Below, piece by piece: positions 53,076 to 62,806 of a stretch of 64,000 nucleotides of DNA. The number at the start of each line of letters is the position of its first letter. Position 1 is the stretch's first letter. Both the position numbers and the translations under genes were made by a program. The stretch comes from Ichthyophis bannanicus. Its lineage: Eukaryota; Chordata; Amphibia; Gymnophiona; Ichthyophiidae. The stretch covers positions 13,083,080 to 13,147,079 of the forward strand of contig CM066033.1 of assembly GCA_033557465.1 (NCBI GenBank), given 5' to 3'. A model generated the notes under the pieces. The model worked only from the letters and a program-made list of their open reading frames with translations. It was not told the origin of the DNA and did not search any database.

Positions 53076-53736
53076 CCACAATCCTATGACAGATAGTGGG
53101 GCTAGGTAAATATCCCTGGAGGAGTCTAGTGGGGCAGTACTGGCTATCCTGCCAAGAAAATGAGAACTGCTCCCAATTCTCCCTGAAATTGGAATATAAA
53201 AAATGCATTAGCTAAATCTATGATAGCATACCAGGTCCCTGCATGTCTTTGAATATTTTCAATAAGAGTAATTGTATCTGGTACAGCAGCGGTCAATGGA
53301 GGGGTATACTTATTCAATTCCCTATAATCAACCGTCATTCTCCAACTGCCATCTGATTTCTTTACCGGCCAAACCGGATTGTTCCAGGCAGTGGTAGCCG
53401 GCTTAATCACCCCCGCTTCTAGTAATTCCTGAATTGTTTCTCCTATTTCCTGATGTCCTCCCGGGATCCTATACAGCTTCATGCTTACCATCTTAGTGGC
53501 AGGTGGCAACTTCACCGGTGGCATTTTGAGGTGTCCTACAGTAACAGGTCTAGCAGACATATATGGTTTGACACCAAATTGATATTGTTCATCATCAAGT
53601 GTCAGAGTCACCCCCTTTAATATGTCTTTCCCAATTAGATACTTGGGAATGGGAACAATAAACACCGAGTATTTTCTCTTAGGCAATTGACCAATTTTAA
53701 TTTCCAATGTGGTTTGTACAGCATCTGTTCTCCTTC
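53075..53736 (-). pseudogene. Retroviral pol remnant (RT N-terminal part)
   Basis: An open minus-strand frame (53,743-53,144) covers the protease end (LIGKDILKGVTLTLD) and the start of reverse transcriptase (AGVIKPATTAWNNPVWPVKK, SWRMTVDYRELNKYTPPLTA, IIDLANAFF, the first catalytic Asp motif). The frame is then shifted and ends near the LPQGY-type motif, where a deletion joins env. The YxDD site, RNase H and integrase are lost. The class of the retrovirus is not certain from this piece. Confidence 0.8.
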
Positions 53737-53744
53737 CTCCCAAC

Positions 53745-54113
53745 CACTGTTCCCTCTAAGCTGTGCGCGTGTGCGCGCGCACACACCTCGCTGAGCAAGC
53801 GCACATACTTTACAACAGAGTGCACAAAAATTACGGTTCTGATTCTGATAGAAAATAACACAGACGTCTTAAAATTTTAAAGTTGTGATTGTAATTACTA
53901 GAAATTTTCCGCTTCATTTAGTAATCGTCTATTTTCATTTAATTTGATTAAAATCATTGTGGTGTACATACTGTATTCTGACGTGTAGTCAAATTTTAAA
54001 GTATTTAACTCCGAGTGTCGTTATGTGGCGCACAAAAATTTAACCTTCCTTCAAAAGCTGCACAGCTGATATTTTATGCGCACACAGCCTACAGAAAATT
54101 AGGGGGAACATTG
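53745..54113 (-). mobile_element. hAT MITE in retroviral protease
   Basis: 369 bp, same family as 6,651-6,998 and in opposite orientation: cactgttccctctaagctgt at the left and the complement of a caatgttccccctaa end at the right. 8-bp target duplication ctcccaac (53,737-53,744 and 54,114-54,121). Noncoding. Confidence 0.9.
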
Positions 54114-54121
54114 CTCCCAAC

Positions 54122-54219
54122 CCAGTGATTGTAACATGCTGTCCTTTGAAATGTTGTGGATTCCCATAGATTAAGGTGGCCTCCGCTCCAGTATCTACTA
54201 AGGCTCGGATCCTCTGAAT
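54122..54219 (-). pseudogene. Retroviral protease remnant
   Basis: On the minus strand a short frame reads RALVDTGAEATLI, the active-site motif (DTGA) of a retroviral aspartic protease. It is split from the rest of the protease by the MITE and flanked by a SINE/L2 tail on the other side. Confidence 0.75.
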
Positions 54220-54285
54220 GTTTCTATTTATTTATTTATTTAACTGTAATTATATCCCGCTTTTTCACCGGGTCAAAGCGGAATG
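54220..54285 (-). repeat. L2/SINE tail fragment
   Basis: ctatttatttatttatttaa followed by atatcccgctttttcaccgg on the plus strand: a reverse-complement SINE-like tail inserted in the retroviral gag-protease region. Confidence 0.65.
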
Positions 54286-54299
54286 TTCTTATGTTTCCA

Positions 54300-54935
54300 A
54301 AAATTTCTAAAATTACATGGGGTCTCATGCCTTTACAGGTCCACCCTTCAACTGGAGCTTGGCCCACTTCCTAGTTTTGAAACAAATCTTGTGCCCATTA
54401 AAGATCAGGATACAAATCAGAAGGTGGCACTGTGGGAATAGCATTTGATCTTGCTTCTCTAATCTCACCCTCCTTTCTTTTCCCCTCATTCTTTTTCTCC
54501 TCTTCATTCACTTCGGAATCTTGCTTACTCACATTCCTGTTTCCACTTGTCTTATTCAGCCCTCTCTTCTTATATATTTCCCACAAGCTCTCTGTGTCAA
54601 TTCCATCAATCTGTTCCCGTTAAACACCATCTTTAAGGAGAGCAGTAAACATATCTTTCCTGGACACTCGGTTGTTTATATTTCCCTTCTGTCCCTCGGA
54701 TCTATTCTCCCTTCTGTCACCAGCACTGTACTTTGGGCCCCATTCTCCCAATTCAACTAATTGTCTCACCGCTTCTATCACATCTGATAAAGGATTCCCT
54801 GTTTGGTTTATCAGTAAAGTCATAATAACATGTTTGTAAGCTGGTGGAGCCAAACGCATAATCTTATTCCTCATTGATACAGTCATAGCACAATTCGTTA
54901 ACTGATCAGCTTGCCCTATAAAAATGGCAATTTTC
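54300..54935 (-). pseudogene. Retroviral gag, C-terminal part
   Basis: The minus-strand frame from 54,935 to 54,620 (RLAPPAYKHVIMTLLI and AVRQLVELGEW) is capsid-like. The rest to about 54,325 is a Lys/Glu-rich frame in other phases without a clear CCHC zinc knuckle. The upstream half of gag lies at 61,081-61,648, separated by the L1-like insertion with its target duplication. Confidence 0.7.
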
Positions 54936-55103
54936 GAGAGCACGTGATGCGGTGAACTCAGCGGACGGCTTCTGTTTGAGCTCCGGTCTCCTCCACCCCG
55001 AATCGGGTCATTAAAGCCGGCTTGAGGACAGTTCCAGCACACAGTGTGAACCCGCGAGTAGGGGAACGGCACCCAAGGCTGATTCTGAGGCTGCGGAGCC
55101 GTT

Positions 55104-55970
55104 TTGGCAATGGCGGCGACTGTTAAAGCCACGAGGAAGGAGAGGGAGCGAGGAGCCCCAGCACCTAAAATGGCGGATGCCCTGGGCCCGCCAAAATCGC
55201 CGAAGTCGCCGGCTTCACCGGCGTTTCTGGAGGAGGTGTCCGCGGCAGTGTCCGATGCCCTAGCCCTGCAATTCACAACTCTGCAGGAAAAAATGGACAG
55301 TTTGCACGCTTCTTTTGGGGCTTTGGGCAACCGCATGCAGGAGGTGGAATCTCGTGTCGGGCTTACAGAGGATGGCCTGGCCTCCCTGTCTCAGGAAGTG
55401 GAAACCCTGAAATCCCAGGTGCAGTCACAAGGAGATAAAATTGACGATCTGGAGAATCGGTCACGCCGCAATAACCTGCGGCTGATGGGCATACCGGATT
55501 CAGTGGCCGATAAAGACCTGAAGTCTTACCTAGAAGATATGCTCCCTAAGATATTGGAGGGGGTGGAAGATGGCGGGAAACTGCTAATCGAAAGAGCACA
55601 CCGTGTGGGACGCCGACAACCTCATGAGAACCGGCCAAGAATAGTGCTGGTCAAGTTCCTCTACTTTCCCCAGAAGGAGGCTATTTTGCAGGCTGCCAGA
55701 AAGAGGGGAGTGTTGGAGCACGAGAACTTGCGCATAAGAGTGGCACAGGACTACTCCGTTGCTCTCAGCCCGCGGCGCAGAGCATACGCTCCTATCTGCC
55801 AGCAATTAATCGATGCCCGCATTAAATTCTCTGTGCAATACCCCTCCCGCCTGCACATTTTCCACGAGGGAGCACATAAAACGTTTGACTCAGCGGACGA
55901 GGCCAAAGGATATGTGGCGCAGCTTGCTGGCGGAACGAGAGGGCACTCAACACATCGGCAATCCCCGTGA
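55104..55970 (+). CDS. L1 ORF1 RNA-binding protein
   Basis: An intact frame of 288 codons. Basic/Ala-rich N-terminus (ATVKATRKERERG), coiled coil about residues 45-125 with heptads (LSQEVETLKSQVQSQG), RRM with SRRNNLRLMGIP at about 125-137, and a C-terminal domain with PRIVLVKFLYFPQKEAIL, IRVAQDYS and RRRAYAPICQQL. This is the normal L1 ORF1 plan, different from the ORF1 type at 4,437 and 16,361. Start chosen at the first ATG (aatggcggcg). It would form the RNA-protein particle with ORF2. Confidence 0.88.
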   Translation: MAMAATVKATRKERERGAPAPKMADALGPPKSPKSPASPAFLEEVSAAVSDALALQFTTLQEKMDSLHASFGALGNRMQEVESRVGLTEDGLASLSQEVETLKSQVQSQGDKIDDLENRSRRNNLRLMGIPDSVADKDLKSYLEDMLPKILEGVEDGGKLLIERAHRVGRRQPHENRPRIVLVKFLYFPQKEAILQAARKRGVLEHENLRIRVAQDYSVALSPRRRAYAPICQQLIDARIKFSVQYPSRLHIFHEGAHKTFDSADEAKGYVAQLAGGTRGHSTHRQSP

Positions 55971-57199
55971 ACTTGCCTCGGACTGTTCCTTTCATCATAA
56001 ATGCGGAGGGGCCTACCTAGATGAGGCCCCAATTCTACCCTCTGCAGGGGAAGTTTGTGTGGGGAGGTGGTTTGTGGGGCTTCCTAGTGGAATCCAGAGC
56101 AGAGGTAATGGGGGGGGGGCAAGGGGTAGGGGGAGCTGGGTTTCCTCGGAACCGGCCCCGGGTCCCTGTGGTCCCCCTAGGGGGCTTGGCCTCATAATAC
56201 TGGGGCTGGCTTTGGGACGGAGAAGAGGGCTGAATGTGTGATACTGGGCTGGGTAGGGAGCTGGGAGAGGGGGATGAATGGGGGCAGCGGGGGGTTTCTT
56301 TGAGAGAGTGTGTGGGGGTTCCTTCCCTTATCCCCCCTTTCTCGCCCGCTCTATTTGTGCGGAATGGATGTGTCGAGGGGAGGGGGGTATACCTTCGGGC
56401 TATTGGAGTCTACGGGAGGATCCTTAGTCAGGTATGGGGGAGTTGGAGCACATAAGGGTTGGATTGTTCCCGGTATTTAGATGCCTTTCTCTCTCCCCCA
56501 GTAATTTTACAATGTGTTAGGCTACTGTTGATGTACTGTGTAACCACTGTGTATCTATCTTGTTAAGCTGTTGTACTGGCTGGTTACTGTGTGGCCTTGC
56601 ACTCCTCCGGCGGTCGGGGGCGCAGATCTCCCGGTCAGCTGCTTTATAGAGCTGAGGCAGGGATTGGTTGGCGGCTTGGATCCGCCCCCCCCTTCTGGGC
56701 GGTTTGGGGAGTTTGAGTTCTTTGTTTTTTGGAAGGGGGGCAGATGGTATCGTTTGGGGGAGTGCGGAGCTGCAGTGGGTGCCACGCCTACTTGGTGATT
56801 TACTATTCAATGCTTACAAGCAGGGTGTGTTAGTTACTATTGTATAAAGAAGGGGATGGGCGGACCTGACCAGGGAGGGTGCCTCCTCGGGGACCGGTGG
56901 GCCGCGGGAGAAAGCGGCTGCCTGGGACATTCTTTGAGGGGGGAGGAGACCGTACGCATTAAACTTGCTCGCTACCTAATAGAGGTAGAAGATGAAGCAG
57001 CAAGTGGAGGAGGAGAAGGGGGGAGGGGGGGAGGGAGGGGAGGGAGGGGAGGGGGGGGGAAAGGGATGCATCCTGCCAGGGGGACCAGGTTATCGAAGGC
57101 ACCACTAAGGGCTGGCGGGGGGGAGCCCCAGGCTGGGGGGGTTCTTCCTGAATGAAGGTTGAGTACCTTTTTGAGATATTGGAGTGACATCAACCCAGA
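55971..57199 (+). other. Long ORF1-ORF2 spacer with polypurine tract
   Basis: About 1.2 kb between ORF1 stop and the ORF2 endonuclease start, much longer than in mammalian L1. It is rich in G, with a purine run at 56,990-57,065 (ggaggaggagaagg... then ggagggaggggag) that might form G-quadruplexes. No gene family was recognised in its frames. It may contain an internal start for ORF2 translation or be a decayed segment. Confidence 0.7.
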
Positions 57200-60100
57200 C
57201 TGAGGATCCTGTCCTGGAATGTTTGTGGCCTGGGGAGCCCTTGTAAAAGAGCAAAGATACTGCAAGCCTTGGCGAGGCAAAAAGCTGATGTGGTTTTCCT
57301 TCAAGAAACTCACCAGACAGCAGCTGAGCATGCTAAATTGCGTAGGTCCTGGGTGGGTCAGGTTTGGGGGGTGCCTGCCCAGAATAAAAAAGGGGGGGTT
57401 GCCATTTTGCTGCATAAGAGGATTCGCTTTGAGGTAATTAAAGAAATAGCGGATCCGACTGGGCGGTTCCTTCTGCTGCAGGGCCTGCTGGAGGGGCGAC
57501 CACTCATCTTGGGTAACCTCTATAGTCCCAATGTGCTTGACCGAGATATGTATGCTCGACTGGCCTCCCAGGTAGAGCAGCTCCCGGAGCTCCCATTGAT
57601 CTTGGGGGGGGATTTTAACGGGGTGATGGAGGTGGCGATGGACACATCTCGGGGAGAGGGGACCCGGGAGCGGTACCAGGGGGCACGAGCTTTAAAGGGC
57701 CTGCGGAATAGGTTGGGGTTGGTGGACCCGTGGAGGCTGCTCCACCCCGCTGAAAGAGATTACACCCACCAGTCTCGTGCACATAATTCCAGCGCGCGAA
57801 TAGACTATCTGCTGACCTCGCAGGGCCTGTTTGGCCTGGTAGAGGAAGCGCAGATCGGGCCCATGGAAATCTCCAACCACGCATTTGTCTGGCTCCAATT
57901 GCGGTGGGGCGTGAACCGTCTCCCGACGAGGTTGTGGCGGTTCCCGTTAGATCTTTATCGAGACTCTCAGTTACTGTACAGCGGAGGAAGTGGGCGAGCA
58001 ATCCGAGTGTTGTTGCAAAGAAGCGGCTCTGGGAGTTACAGACGATGCTAAATGAACTCCTACACCAGCGGGCTAAAAAGTCGGTCATGTACTATAGATA
58101 CCAGCTTTATTGCTATCAGGATAAACCAGGGAAGCTATTGGCCCAGTGTCTACGTGGCGCTAGAGGTTCCACGTTGGTGCACGCGTTAAAGGACGAAAAG
58201 GGGGTTCTCCGTAGGGAAAACCCGGAGATAGCGCGGGTTTTTCGCTCGTTCTTCCAGAACCTCTACATGGCGGAGCCGGGTTCGCAGGCGCAAATCTCCA
58301 CCTATCTCGAGGGGCTGGACCTACCCCAGTTATCAGACCAGCAGCGGTCGCATTTGGATCAACCGATCTCTGTCCAGGAGGTGCAACAAGTTATTGCCAA
58401 GGCGAGCTGTTATAAATCACCTGGGGCGGATGGACTGGGGGCCGAGTTCTACAAGATCTTGGCTGATTTTGTCCCTCCGCTGCTGGTGGCGGTCCACACT
58501 AGGAGATCTGAGCAGGGTACATTTCGCTGGGGTAGTAACTTGGCCCATATGATTTTGCTCCCGAAACCCGGAAAAGATCCGCTGAGTGCTGCCTCTTACC
58601 AGCCCATATCCCTACTTAACTTTGATCTTAAAATCTTAGCTAAAATTCTTGCCGATCGTTTGGCGACGGTGTTGGGGCAATTGGTTCACGATTCCCAAGT
58701 GGGCTTTGTGAAAGGAAGATACGCGGTTCGCAACCTGCGGAAGATCCTAGCTTCCCTGGAATGGGTCCATGGCCGGGGTCTTTCGTCTCTGTTAATTAGC
58801 TTCGACGCCGAGAAGGCTTTTGATAGAGTGGACTGGCACTATTTATGGGACTTGTTGCCCCGATATGGGCTGGGGAACTCTTTCTGCGCTATGGTTCGCA
58901 GTCTGTATCGGAACCCGGTCGCGGCGATTTGCTGCAATGGAGTGCTCTCTGAGACATTTTCTTTGCATCGGGGGACTAGGCAAGGCTGTCCTCTTTCCCC
59001 GTTGCTTTTTGTTCTCTCCTTGGACCCATTTATTAGACGGGTGGAGGCCGCACGGGAAATCCGGGGGGTGTGTATCCGCGAGACCGGATTTAAACTCTCG
59101 GCGTTTGCCGACGATCTCCTAGTGCATTTACTTCGGCCCCACGAATCGCTCCCCAGCCTAATGCAGGAGATTGAGCTTTTTGGTCAGGTTGCCGGGTTGA
59201 AAATTAATCGGGAAAAGTCCGAGGCCTTGGATATCATGGGGACTGTGCGGGGTAGCTGGCAAGGGCCCTTTCCCCTGAAATGGGCGACTCATCACTTCAA
59301 ATATTTGGGTATTGTCTTAACTGGTCAGCCCTCCCAACTTTATGAGAGCAATTTCTCCAAAATTTGTCAAAGCCTCCAAGTGCAGATCCAGGCTTGGCGT
59401 CTTCTCCCATTGTCTTTGTCTGGGAGGATTGCCGCGATTAAAATGGTGATTTTACCAAGGATCTTATACTGGCTGCAGACGCTGCCCGTTTGGCTTCTGC
59501 GAAAGGACTTGAGACGGTTGGAGAGACTTATCAGCGGATTCTTGTGGGGGGAGACGCGTGCCCGTATTCGATATTCCCGCTTGGTGGGGAATTGGAGGCG
59601 CGGGGGGTTGGGACTCCCTGATTTGGGGGCCTATGCTCTGGCCTGTCAGGCTCGGCACCTGGGTGACTGGTTGGGGGAACCGAAGTTTATACCCCTCGGG
59701 GGCTGGAGGAGGCGTTGGCTGCTCCAGCGGCGGTTCTCTCCCTCCTACACCTGGATTACCGTCTTTTCCCTGCTCACCTAGCTGGGAGTGTGCTTTTTGT
59801 CCCGATTTGCCGCACTTGGCGACAACTCAACACATACTGGAATACAAATTGGCGGGTATCTAGTTGGCTGCCCATTCAGGGTAATGCTTTGTTTATTCCG
59901 GGCACGGAAACTGCGCCCTTCCAGGCGTGGGCGGCGAAAGGCCTTCAAAATATAGGCCATGTGGTTGACCTGTCAGGGTGCTCGAAGAAGTTCCGGTCCC
60001 TCTGTGCTGAATATGAGCTGGGGACGGGACACCAATTTGCTTATATGCAGCTATCACATTATATTGCCTCCCTGCCGGCAGCAGACTTGCGGGCGGAGCG

Positions 60101-60821
60101 CACGGCCCAGATCCTAGAATTTTTTGACTTGGGAGGGGGATCTCAACTGTCCATTCGTTTGTTGAAGGCACGCTTGGTCCCCTATCGACCGTCCCTGGAT
60201 TATCGGTCTGCGGAGGTGGGGTGGGGGTTAGAGATGGGCAGGGAGATTGGCCCGGGTACACTCTTAAAGGCCCTGCAGCAGGTAGGGGAGCTGGCAGTGG
60301 GAGCTCGCTGGAGGGAGGTGCAGTACAAAGCTCTCACAAGGGTGCATTTCTCTCCTCGACGAGCCCTCCGCTCCCATCTCACGTCGGATGGTGGCTGCCC
60401 CAGGTGTTCGGAGCCCTTAGCGCACTTGGTGCATATGTGGTGGGGGTGCCGCTTTATTCGGCCATACTGGGCACGAATAGGTTCCTTTATGGAGCGCATT
60501 TTGGGACAGCAGATCTGTTGGGATAGCTCCTTGGTTCTTCTTGACCTCCTGCGCCTTACACAGCCCAAGGGTAGATGGGAAAGGCTGCTGGTACGCAAGG
60601 CCTGTCTGGTGGGGAAGGGCCCTATATTGAAAAATTGGCGGGAACGGCAGGCAGGCACGTTTTGGGCGTGGCGCAATGCTTTTCACCAGATGCTGCTCAT
60701 GGAAGCTAGACATGCCCGGGGCAATGTTAAAAGATGGCCCCACTTTCAGCTACTTTGGGACCCCTACCTGCAGAGCCTGAGTTCACGCACCAGAAATGAA
60801 GTGTTACAATTGGGCCCTTAA
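57200..60821 (+). pseudogene. L1/Tx1-like ORF2 (endonuclease-RT), two breaks
   Basis: Endonuclease: LSWNVCGLGSP, VVFLQETH, ILGGDFNGVM, and the SSARIDYLL and SNHAFV ends (catalytic Asn, Glu, Asp and His). Near 57,960 the frame changes and some sequence before the reverse transcriptase appears missing. Reverse transcriptase 57,960-59,750: SPGADGLGAEFYK, SLLNFDLKILAKIL, SFDAEKAFDRVDW, GTRQGCPLSPLLF, AFADDLLVHL (catalytic FADD). A second frame change near 59,740 leads to the C-terminal domain, with CxxC-like residues (CPRCSEPLAHLVHMWWGC), and the stop at 60,819. Catalytic residues remain but the protein cannot be made in one piece. Confidence 0.87.
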
Positions 60822-61052
60822 GAAGGCTGGGTGCCTAAAGGGACACACGGTAGATGGTGACGTTCTGGTCCTCCTGGTATGGATGCGTCAAATGAGGGGG
60901 GTGGGGGGGAGGGGGGGCGGGGGTGAGGGTTCAAATATTGGAAAACTGTACAACGCTCATGTGTTTATTTCTGTTCTCCTGGGGGGGGATAAGAGTTGCT
61001 CCCCCTCCGGGAATTAGCTTGTTGTTGTATCGCCTATTCTTGTTACATGGTG

Positions 61053-61080
61053 TTGTTAAATAAAGCATTTAAAAAAAAAA
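61053..61080 (+). terminator. LINE polyadenylation signal and poly(A)
   Basis: aataaagcattt followed by ten A. This is the 3' end of the L1-like element and is directly followed by the target duplication and retroviral gag sequence. Confidence 0.85.
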
Positions 61081-61648
61081 TGGCAGTTTTCACGCCTTCC
61101 TCTTTAATGCGCTGAATAGCGTCACGCAAAGCAAACCATTGTTTATCATTTGGGGGCCAATCAGCTTCGGCAGGATATTTAACGTTACATCCTTCTACTG
61201 CCAGTTGAAGTAAATTAGTCATATTTTGTGCTATGTGATTACGAAACTGCTCTTGTGTCACAGGGTCAGAACTAATTAGACAGAATTTCTTAGCATCACC
61301 ATGATCTAGCTGTACTCCTGAAGCTCCAGTCTCATAAATACGCACCATCCAGGTAATCAGTGATTCCCCAGGCTTCTGCCTAAACCTGTCCTGGATATCA
61401 TTAATCTCTTGTTGATTAAAATCCTCCACAGTATCTAGATTAACTCCTCCAGGATTTTGAGGAGTACTCTGCACTTTTCTCTTATAAATTGGTTGTGCCT
61501 GATAGTTTTCATTCCTGACTCCTTGCTCTCCCTCAGAATTAGATGATTCAGTAGAATCCCAGATATTACCATCCCAGTCATCAGGATCCCAATTTACACC
61601 TGCTTTAGCAATAGACATGTACACTTTCTTTTTATTTACTCTTCCCAT
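61081..61648 (-). pseudogene. Retroviral gag, N-terminal part
   Basis: Minus-strand frame starting MGRVNKKK at 61,648 and running to the LINE insertion point at 61,081. It has an acidic Asp/Ser segment (SSNSEGEQG) and a capsid-like part with DRFRQKPGESLITWMVR. The Met-Gly start could be a myristoylation signal. Upstream on the minus strand there is no leader or LTR: at 61,647 it meets env sequence in the other orientation. Confidence 0.78.
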
Positions 61649-61820
61649 GGCTGCTCAGTATGGGCAGCCTCAGACAGATCATTGGGGGAATTATTATCTG
61701 CATCTGTTTATTGATCATGATATGTTGCTATATTCAATGCATACCCAGTTTCATTGCTATGTTTCGTCCACCTAAATGCTCCACTATGTTGCCAATATCT
61801 TATATGCATAATCAATAGTC
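61649..61820 (+). pseudogene. Env end in inverted orientation
   Basis: Plus-strand sequence (cagtatgggcagcctcagac, catgatatgttgctatattc, atgcataatcaatagtcaaa) is the reverse complement of the env end at 52,273-52,445. It has no open frame of its own and is part of the inverted duplication. Confidence 0.85.
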
Positions 61821-62765
61821 AAAGGACCGAATGTAGTACAAATGAATTAAAATTGAATATTGATTATGCATCAGCAGTGAGTTAGGGGTTAATTCAACCT
61901 CATTTTTGCAGTTTGGTGAGAAACTGCTTGCATAACTACAGAGAGATACTGGAGGACAGGATGGGAGGAATTCTTCACCTAGCAAATGGAGACCAATTAA
62001 GGAGAACAATTCACCTAGCAAATGTAGAATAATTCCTCAATTGTAATTGTAAAGTTTTGAGCTTCTAAAACCATGGGGGGGGGGGGTATCCTTTGAGCAT
62101 TCTCAGACGTCTGGCCAGTGTCTTGATTGTGTTTAATGGATAACTGACCCTATATTATGTGTATGTCACCTGATGGAACTGGTTGTCTTTGCAACAGGAT
62201 ACAGTGGGTACCTTTCTCAGCCAGAGGAGAGGAACAGAGGGATCGCTTCCATGGAGCTGGGGTTTCTAGTCCCACAGGTGCTCCTTGTGGTCTTGGGCAA
62301 GCCACTTAACCCTCCATAGCCCATGTTCCCTGTAAGTATTAGCGTATGTGTCTCATATCCCTTCGTGCTAAATGTATCCCCCAATTATGTTGTGACAACT
62401 TTGACTGAAGGATAAGGTGGTATACAAAATTGTCTAAATAAATAAATAAATGGAGCGGACGCGTTGCCTGGAAAATCTCCCGATTGAGAAGTCTCTCTTG
62501 TCTGGTTGAATCAGGAATCCATTTAGTCGAAGTGTGACATGAGATGAAGTTCAGAACTCTATCGGTGATATATTATTATTCTCCTGTAATTACTTGCTTT
62601 CTAGTTATCCTTTCTAACTAATCGTAGGTAAATAAGTGAATGACTTGCCTTTCTAAATAAGTATAAGTAAATAAGTTAAATAAGTGAATTTCAAGTATCC
62701 TTGCTTTGTTTATAAATAAACTCGTGTTTATTACAAGGTGTGTTAGCCTTTCTTGAAGCAAATCA
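61820..62765 (+). repeat. Retroviral LTR, right (inverted copy)
   Basis: Reverse complement of the left LTR with several percent mismatches by eye, interrupted by a SINE at 62,266-62,452. It contains a poly-G run at about 62,074-62,086 that matches the poly-C run of the other arm. It ends gcaaatca at 62,765 and is followed by 41 bp of inverted DIRS sequence. Confidence 0.8.
62266..62452 (+). repeat. tRNA-SINE 3' part in right LTR
   Basis: A plus-orientation, 5'-truncated SINE of the 1,072 family (ggggtttctagtcccacagg, cttgggcaagccacttaacc, gataaggtggtatacaaaat, taaataaataaa). Short target duplication atggagc (62,259-62,265 and 62,452-62,458, approximate). It is absent from the left LTR, so it inserted after the duplication of the arm. 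Confidence 0.82.
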
Positions 62766-62806
62766 CGCGGCCACCACGGCCATCACCTTGGTAAAGGTCC
62801 GCGGGG
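62766..62806 (-). repeat. Inverted copy of the DIRS-B flank
   Basis: 41 bp that are the reverse complement of 51,481-51,521 (ccccgcggacctttaccaag and following) with two mismatches. They lie outside the right LTR, where direct continuation of the DIRS polymerase would be expected. Normal DIRS sequence (ctttcgcaaagaaggg) resumes at 62,807. Confidence 0.88.

Larger units (their letters stand above)
54936..61075 (+). mobile_element. L1/Tx1-like LINE, nearly full length
   Basis: A plus-strand L1-group LINE: 5' UTR with a cacgtg E-box near its start, intact ORF1, a long spacer, ORF2 with two frame breaks, a 3' UTR with aataaa (61,060) and poly(A) to 61,080. The target duplication aaaaatggca(a/g)ttttc lies at 54,920-54,935 and 61,076-61,091. 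The interrupted gene is the retroviral gag. The intact 5' end shows this was a full-length insertion. Confidence 0.9.
51522..62765 (-). mobile_element. Endogenous retrovirus with inverted end duplication
   Basis: A decayed provirus on the minus strand inside the DIRS-B polymerase gene. From left to right on the plus strand: LTR (minus orientation), env end, reverse transcriptase start, protease, gag, then at 61,647 an abrupt switch to env end and LTR in plus orientation. The normal 5' LTR and leader are absent. Most of pol (RT end, RNase H, integrase) and the env surface part are deleted near 53,075. Nested inside: a hAT MITE, a SINE tail and a 6.1-kb L1-like LINE. Replication-incompetent. 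Confidence 0.85.

Noticed and set aside
56013..56810. Small Pro-rich ORFs on both strands
   Set aside because: They are within the G-rich spacer of the L1-like element and reflect composition only.
61647..62765. Ordinary direct-repeat 5' LTR
   Set aside because: The sequence reads as LTR and env end in the orientation opposite to gag and pol, so it is not a normal 5' LTR.
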